Origin: CAIQQQ01 sp037445025
GTDB lineage: Bacteria > Pseudomonadota > Alphaproteobacteria > Acetobacterales > Acetobacteraceae
Direction: 5' to 3'
Length of the DNA stretch: 64,000 nt
Assembly: GCA_037445025.1 (NCBI GenBank)
Contig: JBBILI010000012.1
Location: forward strand, 62,001 to 126,000
In this document: positions 39,848 through 48,381 of the stretch, piece after piece
Layout: every line of letters starts with the position of its first letter
Position numbering within the stretch: position 1 is the first letter of the stretch
Made by a program: the position numbers and the translations under genes
The notes under the pieces: model-generated
What the model saw: only the letters and a program-made list of their open reading frames with translations
What the model was told of the DNA's origin: nothing
Databases searched by the model: none

Positions 39848-42800
39848 TCAAGTGCCGTTTGCGGCCGTCATGACCAGCCTGTCCTGCAGCCAGGCGCGTG
39901 TCGCCGGAGCGGTGCCTTCGATATCGCGCAGGATGGCGCCGATGCGTTGGCAATCGCCGGCCAGGCAGGCCAGGTCCAGTGCCTCGGCCTGTCGCTGCAG
40001 CCGGATGGCGCCGATGCCGGCGGCATCGCGCCGCAGATCATGCGCGCCGCGGGCCAGTTCCGTGAGGTCGCCCTCTTCGAGCAGCACTGTCATCGTCGCT
40101 TGTCGGGTTTCCGCCGCCTCCAGATGCGTCATCACCATGCGATGCAGCGCCTTGGGCGAAAGCCGGTTGGACAGTCGGTCGAATGTGAGTTCGTCGAACA
40201 GAGGAGAGTCCAGGATGGTCCGGTCGGCCTGGTCCGCCGCGGCCCGGCCTGCCCAGCGTGCCACGATCGCGAGCAGGGCGGCTGGATTGAGGGGCTTTGA
40301 GATGTAGTCGTTCATGGCGGCTGCGAGGTAGATATCGCGGTCGCCGGTCATGGCATTGGCGGTCAGAGCGACGATCGGCACCTGGCCGCGCGGACCGTCG
40401 ATGGCGCGGATGGCGCGGGTGGCTTCGATGCCGTCGACATTCGGCATCTGGATGTCCATCAGAATGAGGTCGTAGTCGTTTACAGTGGCGGCCGTGATGG
40501 CGGCAGCTCCGTCCTCGGCCATGTCGAGCGCGTAGCCGGCCTCGCCGAGCAGGGCCTCGACCAGCATGCGGTTGATCGGGTTGTCCTCGGCCACAAGGAT
40601 ATGGCCGATATGCGGAGCCGCCGGCGAGGACATGTCGGGTGCTGCCGGCGCCGTGTTCGCCGTCTCCATCGCTGGCGGCTCGGGCGGTGGCTGTGGCGGC
40701 CGGAGCGGTGCCGCAGGAAGCTGCGCCGCCAGTCCGGCGAGGCAGTTCACCAGGTCACGCTGTCGCACCGGTTTGGTCAGACTTGCATCGAAGCGGACCG
40801 GCTCCTCCGGGAGCTCCGCCTCGCGCAGCCCGAGCGAGGACAGCAGCACGACCAGCCGGGCGCTTGGCTCGGCCATCTCCCGCGCCGCCTTGGCCACCGC
40901 GAGGCCGTTGGTGCAGGGCATGACATGGTCCACCAGCAGCACGTCATAGGGAGCTCCCAATGCGGCTGCGTTGCCGAGCAGACGCAACGCCGCGTGTCCA
41001 TCCACGGCAAGATCGACCTCCATGCCGGCCGCCGTCAGCTGCCGCTCGATGATGGTGCGGTTGATCGGCAGGTCATCGACGCAGAGGGCGCGCAAGCCGG
41101 CGAGCCGCGCCGTGTCCGGCTTCACCGCGACAGAGAACGGTGCGCGCGGCAGGGTGACCTCGAACCAGAACCGGCTGCCCCAGCCCGGTTCGCTCTCCAC
41201 TCCGATCGTGCCGCCCATCAGCTCGATCAGCTGCTTGCTGATGGCCAGCCCGAGGCCGGTGCCACCGAACCGACGCGCCACCGTGCCGTCCGCCTGCTGA
41301 AACTTGGTGAACAGCCGCGCCAGGGCGGCGGGCTCGATGCCGATCCCGGTATCCTGCACCACCACCCGCAGCGTCAGCCTGCCGTCAGGTGCCGGAGTGG
41401 CGGAGGCTTCAAGCGCAACAAATCCGCGCTCGGTGAACTTCACCGCGTTGGACGTGAGGTTCAGCACCACCTGGCGCAACCGCATGGCGTCGCCGCACAG
41501 GTGCACCCGTGCCGACTCATGCGTGGACGCGACCAGCTCGATCCGGCGCTCATGCGCCCGGCCGGAGAGCAGTTCCACCACATCGTCGAGCAGGTCATCG
41601 ACCGGGAAGGCGATGTCCTGCAGCTCGACCTTGCCGGCCTCGAGCTTCGAGATATCAAGGATGTCGTCGATGATGCCCATCAGCGCGTCGGCCGAGCTCT
41701 GCACCGCCAGGGCATAGCGCCGCTGATCCTCGGACAGCTTGCCGGCCAGCAGCAGGCCTGTCATGCCAATGACACCGTTCATTGGGGTGCGGATCTCATG
41801 GCTCATGCTGGCCAGGAACATCGATTTGGCCCGGCTCGCCTGTTCCGCCTGCTCAAGCGCCTGCTCCAGCCGCTGTTCGAGCAGCTTCTGGGCCGTTATG
41901 TCGCGCATGACGGTGACCAGCTGGCTCGGCCAACCAGTCACGGGATCGTGCATCACCGAGTGCCGGCTCTCGAGCCAGATTTCCTCGCCTGACTTGCGGA
42001 TGCCCCTGAAGAACAGATTGCGCGTCGGCCCACCGGCCATCATGGCCCGCAAGGCCTCGAGAACCGCGCCGCGCTGATCGCCGGCCACGAAGCTGCCGGG
42101 CTCTCCCGTCAGCATCTCATGGGGCGTGAAGCCGAGCACCGCGAGGCTCGACGGGGAGGCATAGGTTCGGCACAGCCGATGATCGCTGAGCAGGATGACG
42201 TCGCTCACCGTGTCGGTGAGTTCGCGGTAGCGGGCCTCGCCGGTGCGCAGCGCCTCTTCGACCAGCCGGTGGGACCGGATGTAGCGGGCCATGCCCAGGC
42301 CGAGCGCTGCGATCGTCAGAACGACCAGACCCGTGCCGGCGAAGTCCCGGATGGTTCTGCTCCGCCATGGCGCCAAGATGTCCGACCGCGTGGCGGTGAC
42401 GGTGAGCACCACCGGGAAACGGGTCCCGCGGTGGTGAGCCTGCAGCCGTGTCTCGCCGTCGATCAGCGATGTGACCTCGCTGATGCCATCGCTTCCAGGC
42501 GGAATGGCGGGACGCGGCACTGCCGTGGGCACGCGCGTGCCGGTGGACAACCTGGCTTTGGACCGGTTCTCGCCAAGCATCGTGCCGTCCGGCTGCAGCA
42601 GCTCGATGTCGCGCGGAAGGCCGCCGGGCTGGTCCGAAAGGTCGCCGATCAGGCGGCGCGCCGGAAGTATGGCCATGAGCACGCCCGCGAATGTGCCCGA
42701 AGCGGTGACCACCCGGCGCGACAGCGTCAGGCGCCCCGGATCGGTCCCGTGCGCGCCGGCCAGCGCGCTGACAGCAGGTGCGAGGTCGCGGCTGTCCTGG

Positions 42801-43327
42801 TGATCGTGAAACGTTTCGCTGCGGGCGATGGTGAGCGGCGCGGCCGGGGGGTCCTTGTCAGGCTCTGGGCCGCCTGCGGCATTGACCACGCGGAATCCGT
42901 GCGCATCGTAGAAGGCGAGATCCTGCAGGATGTCCGTCCGGGCGGAGATCTGCTGGAGCATGTCGTGCAACCCCGGCATCCGTTCCGAGGGGATGGCAGC
43001 GTCGTCCGGGTCCGATGGATCGGCGGCAAGGCGGCCGACGATCTCAGGGATAGCCGCGGTCAGGGCGGTGTCGGCCAGTGCCAGCGTGTCCTCGGTGTGG
43101 CGGGTCATTGCGGCGGCGACGTCGCGCAGCTGCGCGCGGGCTGCACTGATCTGGCGATCCCGCGCGTCCAGCGTGCGGGCCAGGATGAGGCCCATCAGCC
43201 CCGCGCAGACTAGGCCGATCAGCAGGCCGGCACGATGCTCCGGCCGCAGCCGGATTCGCCGGAGCGCGAACCGTACGCGGTCTGTCAGAAGGGCGATGCG
43301 GCCGGGCGGGTTTGCGGACGGCAGCAT
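39848..43327 (-). CDS. Hybrid sensor histidine kinase with PDC-type sensor, PAS, two receivers and Hpt
   Basis: A 1159-aa membrane kinase. TM1 (about 33-51, LLIGLVCAGLMGLILART) and TM2 (about 328-348, GTGLVVLTIAALGLGMARYI) flank a periplasmic sensor with AFYDAHGFRVVNAAGG, typical of PDC/dCACHE domains. A PAS domain (about 365-475) is followed by HisKA with FLASMSHEIRTPMNGVIGM, an HATPase domain (GFGGTGLGLAISKQLIELMG-like), receiver 1 (VLLVDHVMP), receiver 2 (LILMDIQMPNVDG) and a C-terminal Hpt domain (AHDLRRDAAGIGA). Phosphate can thus run His-Asp-His; the final response regulator is not adjacent. The Hpt motif departs from HxLKG (H-D-L-R-R). Confidence 0.92.
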   Translation of the reverse strand: MLPSANPPGRIALLTDRVRFALRRIRLRPEHRAGLLIGLVCAGLMGLILARTLDARDRQISAARAQLRDVAAAMTRHTEDTLALADTALTAAIPEIVGRLAADPSDPDDAAIPSERMPGLHDMLQQISARTDILQDLAFYDAHGFRVVNAAGGPEPDKDPPAAPLTIARSETFHDHQDSRDLAPAVSALAGAHGTDPGRLTLSRRVVTASGTFAGVLMAILPARRLIGDLSDQPGGLPRDIELLQPDGTMLGENRSKARLSTGTRVPTAVPRPAIPPGSDGISEVTSLIDGETRLQAHHRGTRFPVVLTVTATRSDILAPWRSRTIRDFAGTGLVVLTIAALGLGMARYIRSHRLVEEALRTGEARYRELTDTVSDVILLSDHRLCRTYASPSSLAVLGFTPHEMLTGEPGSFVAGDQRGAVLEALRAMMAGGPTRNLFFRGIRKSGEEIWLESRHSVMHDPVTGWPSQLVTVMRDITAQKLLEQRLEQALEQAEQASRAKSMFLASMSHEIRTPMNGVIGMTGLLLAGKLSEDQRRYALAVQSSADALMGIIDDILDISKLEAGKVELQDIAFPVDDLLDDVVELLSGRAHERRIELVASTHESARVHLCGDAMRLRQVVLNLTSNAVKFTERGFVALEASATPAPDGRLTLRVVVQDTGIGIEPAALARLFTKFQQADGTVARRFGGTGLGLAISKQLIELMGGTIGVESEPGWGSRFWFEVTLPRAPFSVAVKPDTARLAGLRALCVDDLPINRTIIERQLTAAGMEVDLAVDGHAALRLLGNAAALGAPYDVLLVDHVMPCTNGLAVAKAAREMAEPSARLVVLLSSLGLREAELPEEPVRFDASLTKPVRQRDLVNCLAGLAAQLPAAPLRPPQPPPEPPAMETANTAPAAPDMSSPAAPHIGHILVAEDNPINRMLVEALLGEAGYALDMAEDGAAAITAATVNDYDLILMDIQMPNVDGIEATRAIRAIDGPRGQVPIVALTANAMTGDRDIYLAAAMNDYISKPLNPAALLAIVARWAGRAAADQADRTILDSPLFDELTFDRLSNRLSPKALHRMVMTHLEAAETRQATMTVLLEEGDLTELARGAHDLRRDAAGIGAIRLQRQAEALDLACLAGDCQRIGAILRDIEGTAPATRAWLQDRLVMTAANGT

Positions 43328-43395
43328 GCAGAGACGCCCTCACGTGGCAGGAGACGGACGGATCCGATCCTGCCGCTGGAAGGGTTAACAAGCCG

Positions 43396-44583
43396 TTATC
43401 GGCGATACAGCACGTAGTTGATCGTCAGGATGAGGTCGGTATCGCTTTGCGGCGTGCTGGCCGGAAACGGCGGCAGTCTGGCGCCGCGGAATGGGGCGAG
43501 GCTGGCGGCATCGAGCGCGCGCGAGCCCGAGGGAGTCACCAGGTCCACCGCTTCGACCCGTCCGCTGCGATCCACATGAATGTGGATCTGCGCGGTGCCG
43601 CTCTCGCCACGGCGGGCGGCGTCGTCGGGATAGAAGCTGTGGGCATTCCACCATTCGTGCAACGCGCGCAGCCAGTCGTCGCCCACCGGCGCGCCGATCA
43701 CCCGGATATCGGATTGCTGGTCGTTGGCATTCCGGCGTGGCGCTTCGGCGGTGTACTGCTCGGTCGGGCCGATCGCCAGGTTCAGCGGACGGTGGGTCTG
43801 GCCGTTGGCGGTCCTGGCGCCGGTGGGGGGCGGGGGCGGGATGAAATAGTCGCCGTTGACCGGCGGCTGCGGGGGGCGCGGCTGGACGGTCTGCTGACGT
43901 GGCTGCGGGGGCGGCGCCGGGCGGGGCGGCTGGCGTGCCACCGGTGGCGGGGCAGGCGTCGCAGGCGGTGGAGCCGGGAGCGGAGGAGGTGGAGCAGGTG
44001 GCGCGGCTGGCGACGGTGGCAGCTCGGGCGGCGGAACCGGCATCTCGAACGTCACCGCGGGTGCCTCGGTGTCGAGGCGCACCGTGGGAGGCGCGGGCGG
44101 TGGGCTGGGCGGCGTGACCTGCTCCGGTGCCGGCGGCGGCGGAGGTGTCTCCGGCTTGGGAGGTTCTGGGCTCGGGGGCGGCGGCGGCTGGGCGGCCGGA
44201 GGTGCCAGGGATGGCGCTGGGGGCGGCGGTTGCTGTGGCGGCTGTTGCGGCTGTGGCGGCGCCGGCGGCGCGCTCGGGGCGGGAGGCTGGGGCTGCGGTT
44301 GCGGCTCTGTTGCCGCCGGCGGCTGCACGGACGGGGGGGCCACGGTCGGCGCCTGCACGATCTGAAACTCGACCGGCGACTCCGCCTGCGGCACGGGCGA
44401 TGGTTTCGGCCTGGAATACAGCACCACCAGCACGGCGGCGGCGTGCAGCAGCAGCGAGACGATGATGAACGGCACGATCCAGCGCCGCCGCCGCTGCGGC
44501 CGGCGCAGCGGTGGCGGCGGAATATCGACCAGCCTGGCCGCCGGCGGCGGAGGCTGCGTGTCGGTGGAGCGGCGCGAACGCAT
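43396..44583 (-). CDS. TonB-family energy transducer with very long Pro-rich linker
   Basis: A 395-aa protein. A Pro/Arg-rich cytoplasmic part (about 1-37) precedes one TM (WIVPFIIVSLLLHAAAVLVV, with the His of TonB-type TMs). About 200 residues are dominated by Pro, Ala and Gln, long enough to span the periplasm. The C-terminal domain (about 300-395) is TonB-like: LHEWWNAHSFYPDDAARRGE, GTAQIHIHVDRSGRVEAV, and LDAASLAPFRGARLPPFPA. It should couple ExbBD to an outer-membrane receptor; neither lies nearby. Confidence 0.88.
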   Translation of the reverse strand: MRSRRSTDTQPPPPAARLVDIPPPPLRRPQRRRRWIVPFIIVSLLLHAAAVLVVLYSRPKPSPVPQAESPVEFQIVQAPTVAPPSVQPPAATEPQPQPQPPAPSAPPAPPQPQQPPQQPPPPAPSLAPPAAQPPPPPSPEPPKPETPPPPPAPEQVTPPSPPPAPPTVRLDTEAPAVTFEMPVPPPELPPSPAAPPAPPPPLPAPPPATPAPPPVARQPPRPAPPPQPRQQTVQPRPPQPPVNGDYFIPPPPPTGARTANGQTHRPLNLAIGPTEQYTAEAPRRNANDQQSDIRVIGAPVGDDWLRALHEWWNAHSFYPDDAARRGESGTAQIHIHVDRSGRVEAVDLVTPSGSRALDAASLAPFRGARLPPFPASTPQSDTDLILTINYVLYRR

Positions 44584-44755
44584 CGTGCGGAGTGGGGCCT
44601 ATCTGTGAAGGGCTATGAAGCGCCGGCCGAGGGGTTGCACGAAGGCGGCAGACAGCGTCACGCCCGCCCTGCCAGTATGTGCGCCGGATGCGGGGGGCTG
44701 TTCAAGCGGGGGCATACTGCACTGCGGCAAGGCGCTCACGTCTGGACGAGGTTTA

Positions 44756-45763
44756 ATGTCAGTCAGCATCGATGTCACAAAGGCCTGTGCGAACGGCTTT
44801 GTCCCGCTTCGTGCGGCGATCGAGGCCGGGCGGATCCCGGGCGGGGTGCTCGGCGTGGTGGATGCCAGCGATCGCCGGGCGCTGCATCATGCAGGGCGCG
44901 CCCAGTGCGCCCCCGAATCGTTGCCGATGCGCGCCGACACTGTGTTCGACCTCGCCTCGCTCACCAAGCCGGTGTTCACCACCACGGCGCTGCTGGCGCA
45001 GGTCGCAGCCGGCCGGATCAGCCTGGAGGACACGCTGGGGCAGCTCATCCCCGATCTGCGGCAATACGACATCGACACCGCGCCGGAGCGTCGGCTGACG
45101 TTGCAGGCCTGCCTCGCCCATCAGACCCATCTGCCCGCCGTCGAGCCGCTCTACACCTACGGGCAGTCGCCCGCGACGCTGCGCGCCTTCATTCTGCAGC
45201 GGGTCTGGCCGGTGGGCCCTGCCGTCTATTCCGACATCAACTTCCTGCTGGCCGGCATCGCCTTGGAACGGATCACCGGCCGGTCGCTCGCCGAGCAGCC
45301 TCTGGCGGACGGATTCAGCTTTTGCCCGGACCCGGCGCACTGCGCCGCCACCGAGTTCTGCACCTGGCGGGGCCGGGTGATGCGCGGCGAGGTGCATGAC
45401 GAGAACGCGTTCGCCTTTGGAGGCGCCGCGGGCCATGCCGGCCTGTTCGGCACCGCCGATGCGCTGCTCGACTTTGCCGCCCGCACCCTGCACGACACGC
45501 CGGACCCTGCGCCGATCCGCCGAAGGATCCATGCCGATCGCAGCATCGGCTGGCAGCTGCCCAGCCCGGGCTGGTCGGGCTCCGATGCGTGCTCGCAGGC
45601 CACGATCGGCCATACCGGCTTCACCGGCACCGGGCTGTGGCTGGATTTCGGCCGCGGCTGTGCCTGGACGCTGCTGACCAACCGTGTCCATCCGAGCCGT
45701 CATGCCGACAGCGGCATCGCTGGCTTGCGCCGCGCGGTGGGTGAGGCAGTGCTGGGGGGCTGA
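44756..45763 (+). CDS. Beta-lactamase-family serine hydrolase
   Basis: A 335-aa class-C-like serine hydrolase. GAGG five bases before ATG 44756 supports the start. The catalytic motifs are SLTK (in FDLASLTKPVFTT, about residues 67-70), YSD in place of YxN (AVYSDINFLLAG), and HTG (GHTGFTGTGLWLDF). No signal peptide is visible from this start, so it may be cytoplasmic. Many such enzymes are esterases or peptidases rather than beta-lactamases; substrate unknown. Confidence 0.87.
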   Translation: MSVSIDVTKACANGFVPLRAAIEAGRIPGGVLGVVDASDRRALHHAGRAQCAPESLPMRADTVFDLASLTKPVFTTTALLAQVAAGRISLEDTLGQLIPDLRQYDIDTAPERRLTLQACLAHQTHLPAVEPLYTYGQSPATLRAFILQRVWPVGPAVYSDINFLLAGIALERITGRSLAEQPLADGFSFCPDPAHCAATEFCTWRGRVMRGEVHDENAFAFGGAAGHAGLFGTADALLDFAARTLHDTPDPAPIRRRIHADRSIGWQLPSPGWSGSDACSQATIGHTGFTGTGLWLDFGRGCAWTLLTNRVHPSRHADSGIAGLRRAVGEAVLGG

Positions 45764-45811
45764 ACGCAAAATCGTTGCGCTGGCCGGGCGGCGCCTGTCA
45801 CGATCACCGGC

Positions 45812-46510
45812 ATGATCATGCGCTGCCGCCGCTTCGGGCTGATGGCACTGCTGCTGCTGGCGGCGATGCCGGCGCGTGCCGAGGTCGATCTGCAACTGGT
45901 CCTTGCCGTGGACTGTTCGGGCAGCGTCAGCAACGACCGCTTCGAGCTGCAGAAGCAGGGCTACGCGGCGGCCTTCCGCAATCCGCATGTGATCAGCGCG
46001 ATCGGACAGGGCGCCAACCAGGCCATCGCCGTGACAATGCTGCAATGGACCGGCCCGTCGCTGCAGATCCAGGTGGTTCCCTGGACCGAGGTGCGCAACG
46101 ACGCCTCGGCCCGGGCGCTGGCCGACCAGATCGCAGCCACGCCGCGCCGGCTGTTTCGCGGCGGCACCTCGATCAGCGGCGTGATCGACCGGGCGATGGC
46201 GTTGTTTCCGCCCAACCCACCCCCCGGCACGCGCCGCGTGATCGACATTTCGGGTGACGGCGCCAACAACGCCGGCCGGCCCTCGACAGAGGCCCGCGAC
46301 GACGCGGTGGCGGCCGGCGTGGTGATCAACGGGCTGCCGATCCTGACGGTGGAGCCCGATCTCGAGCGCGCGTATCACGATGAGGTGATCGGCGGACCCG
46401 GGGCGTTTCTGATCGCCATCACAGGCTACGACCAGTTTGCCGACGCAATCCTGGGCAAACTGGTCACCGAAATCGCCCGGAACGGGGCGGCTGGTGCCGT
46501 GACGCAATGA
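45812..46510 (+). CDS. DUF1194 secreted von Willebrand factor A-like protein
   Basis: A 232-aa exported protein. Signal peptide to about residue 23 (GLMALLLLAAMPARA), then VDLQLVLAVDCSGSVSNDRF with the MIDAS motif D-x-S-x-S. DUF1194 family continues with QKQGYAAAFRNPHVISAI, GGTSISGVIDRAMALFP and RRVIDISGDGANNAG. The MIDAS is complete, suggesting metal-dependent ligand binding in the periplasm. ATG 45818 is an alternative start. Role unknown; common in alphaproteobacteria. Confidence 0.9.
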   Translation: MIMRCRRFGLMALLLLAAMPARAEVDLQLVLAVDCSGSVSNDRFELQKQGYAAAFRNPHVISAIGQGANQAIAVTMLQWTGPSLQIQVVPWTEVRNDASARALADQIAATPRRLFRGGTSISGVIDRAMALFPPNPPPGTRRVIDISGDGANNAGRPSTEARDDAVAAGVVINGLPILTVEPDLERAYHDEVIGGPGAFLIAITGYDQFADAILGKLVTEIARNGAAGAVTQ

Positions 46511-46591
46511 TTGCGGCTGCTGCGCTGCGAAGATTGCGTCGGGAATGCGTTCGCACTCCGCTAGGATCTAGGCGGGCGCTGTAAAACCCCC

Positions 46592-46704
46592 TATAGTCCA
46601 GACGTTGGCGGAGCTGGAATGAAACGGCGCCGCGGCAGATCCGCTCTCGCAACCCCGTTTCGCCCCGATACCCTGTCAAGCCATCCACTAAGGACGAGTT
46701 TCTC
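46592..46704 (+). promoter_or_regulatory. Possible promoter and long leader of the cold-shock gene
   Basis: TATAGT (46592-46597) is a good -10 candidate; the -35 region upstream is weak. Transcription from it would give a leader of about 100 bases before the cold-shock start. Long leaders that fold differently at low temperature are known for cspA-type genes; whether this one does so is inference. Confidence 0.3.
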
Positions 46705-47397
46705 TTGAGCATGACCAACCATGGCCGCAGCCGCAAAACCCGCGGTCGCGGCTTCGATGACGATTTCGGCGGTTCTGACCGCTCCCCTTTCAACGATCGT
46801 CCCAGCTTCGGCGATCGCGGGTCGTTCGACCGCGCACCGGCAGTGGAAGCCCCCCGCTACGGTGGTCCGCCGGCCGGCTTCGGTCCGGAACTCGGCGCTG
46901 CCGTGAAGTGGTTCAACCCTGAAAAGGGCTTCGGCTTCGTTGAGCTGTCCGACGGGTCGGGTGATGTGTTCCTGCATATCAACGCGCTCTCCACCTCCGG
47001 CCACCAGACCGTCTCGCCCGGGGCCACGCTGCGCGTGCGCGTGGGTCAGGGTCAGAAGGGCCGTCAGGTGACGGAAGTTCTGTCCGTCGATGAAAGCACC
47101 GCCCAGGCCGGCGGCGCGCCGCGCGGCCCTGCCGGTGCGCGTCCCGCCGCTGCCGGCGGTCCGCGTCGCGGCGCCCAGCCGGGCACCGGCGTGGAGATGC
47201 GTGGCACGGTCAAGATGTACAACGCCACCAAGGGCTTCGGCTTCGTCGCGGTGCCGGACGCGGAGAAGGACGTGTTTGTCCATGCCTCCGTGCTGCAGCG
47301 CAATGGGCTGACCGGCCTGATGGAAGGCCAGTCAGTGATGGTCGAAGTGGTGCAGGGCGCCAAAGGGCCGGAAGCGGTTTCTGTTCGCCTGAGTTGA
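46705..47397 (+). CDS. Cold-shock protein with two CSD domains
   Basis: A 230-aa RNA/ssDNA-binding protein. TTG at 46705 lies 10 bases after AAGGA, while ATG at 46711 is 16 bases away, so TTG is the likely start. After an Arg/Gly/Asp-rich head (about residues 1-65) come CSD1 (VKWFNPEKGFGFVELSDG, DVFLHI) and, after a Gly/Ala/Pro linker, CSD2 (GTVKMYNATKGFGFVAVPDA, DVFVHASVL). Both carry RNP1 (KGFGFV) and RNP2-like motifs. Double-CSD proteins of this sort (CspA-like, about 200 aa) are an alphaproteobacterial form. A clear terminator follows. Confidence 0.93.
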   Translation: MSMTNHGRSRKTRGRGFDDDFGGSDRSPFNDRPSFGDRGSFDRAPAVEAPRYGGPPAGFGPELGAAVKWFNPEKGFGFVELSDGSGDVFLHINALSTSGHQTVSPGATLRVRVGQGQKGRQVTEVLSVDESTAQAGGAPRGPAGARPAAAGGPRRGAQPGTGVEMRGTVKMYNATKGFGFVAVPDAEKDVFVHASVLQRNGLTGLMEGQSVMVEVVQGAKGPEAVSVRLS

Positions 47398-47423
47398 CCA
47401 CGCCGAGAACTTGACTTTGCGGG

Positions 47424-47453
47424 AAAGGCCGGGACGAAAGTCCTGGCCTTTTT
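47424..47453 (+). terminator. Rho-independent terminator after the cold-shock gene
   Basis: AAAGGCCGGGAC (47424-47435) pairs with GTCCTGGCCTTT (47440-47451) around GAAA with a single G-T wobble, and ends in TTTTT. It lies 27 bp after the stop. Confidence 0.9.
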
Positions 47454-47475
47454 CATGGGTGCGGGACGGAACGAG

Positions 47476-48261
47476 ATGACACTCTGGGTGCGATGCCGTC
47501 ATGCGGACCAGGACTGGTTCGCGGTTCAGGATGGCGAAACGCTGGTGCTGCACGACGGGGCCCCATGGGGTGCGCCCGTGCCCACCTGGGTCACGTTGCC
47601 GGCGGCCACGACGCCGCTGCTGGCGCCGGTCACACCGCGCAGCTTCATCGGCCTGTGGAACAATTTTCACGCTGCCGCCGCCAAGCAGGGCAACACCATT
47701 CCAGCCGAACCGCTGTTCTTCCTCAAAGCGGTCACCAGCATTCTCGATCCGGAGGGCGTGATCCGGCCCCCGGCGAATTTCACCGGACGCACCCTGTATG
47801 AGGGCGAACTCGGCGTGGTGATCGGCCGGACCTGCCGGAACCTTGACGAGGCGGAAGCCGCGGCGGCAATCTTCGGCTACACCTGCGTCAACGACGTCAC
47901 GGCGCTGGACTGGCTCACCGCCGATCCCGCGTTCCCCCAATGGGCGCGTGCCAAGGGCTGCGACACGTTCGGCCCGGTCGGTCCTGCCATCGCAACCGGG
48001 CTCGACTGGCAGAGCCTGACCATCCGTACCCTGCTCGGCGGGCGGGAGCGGCAGGCCTATCCGGCGTCGGACATGATCCTGTCGCCGGCACGCATCGTCA
48101 GCCTCCTGTCCCGTGAGATGACGCTGCAGCCCGGCGATCTCATCGCCTGCGGCACCTCGCTCGGCGCGCTGCCGATGCGCGCCGGCATGGTGGTGGAGAT
48201 CGTCATCGAGGGCATCGGCACGTTGCGCAACACGATGGGGTCCGCGCAGCCGTCAATTTAA
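47476..48261 (+). CDS. Fumarylacetoacetate hydrolase family protein
   Basis: A 261-aa FAH-fold enzyme hydrolysing or decarboxylating a diketo or acylpyruvate acid. ATG 47476 follows the terminator by 22 bp; an upstream ATG at 47455 lies inside it. Motifs: LWNNFHAAAAKQGNTIPAEP with LFFLKAVTSILDPEGVIRPP, metal-binding YEGELGVVIG, FGYTCVNDVTALDWL and QPGDLIACGTSLGALPM. A variant of the FAH group seen in aromatic catabolism; the partner genes are not adjacent. Confidence 0.88.
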   Translation: MTLWVRCRHADQDWFAVQDGETLVLHDGAPWGAPVPTWVTLPAATTPLLAPVTPRSFIGLWNNFHAAAAKQGNTIPAEPLFFLKAVTSILDPEGVIRPPANFTGRTLYEGELGVVIGRTCRNLDEAEAAAAIFGYTCVNDVTALDWLTADPAFPQWARAKGCDTFGPVGPAIATGLDWQSLTIRTLLGGRERQAYPASDMILSPARIVSLLSREMTLQPGDLIACGTSLGALPMRAGMVVEIVIEGIGTLRNTMGSAQPSI

Positions 48262-48381
48262 TGGCAGTTGGCCATGGCGAAGTCGTGATCGACGTGATAT
48301 CGCCTCCGCGGAACGATGTATGTCGAATGCCAAGGCGTTCGCAACAACCGCGCATAACCGCGCTTGCCATAGGGAAAAAAC

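Noticed and set aside
44615..44755. Upstream extension of the serine hydrolase
   Set aside because: The frame is open but has no signal peptide or ribosome-binding site; GAGG before ATG 44756 decides the start.
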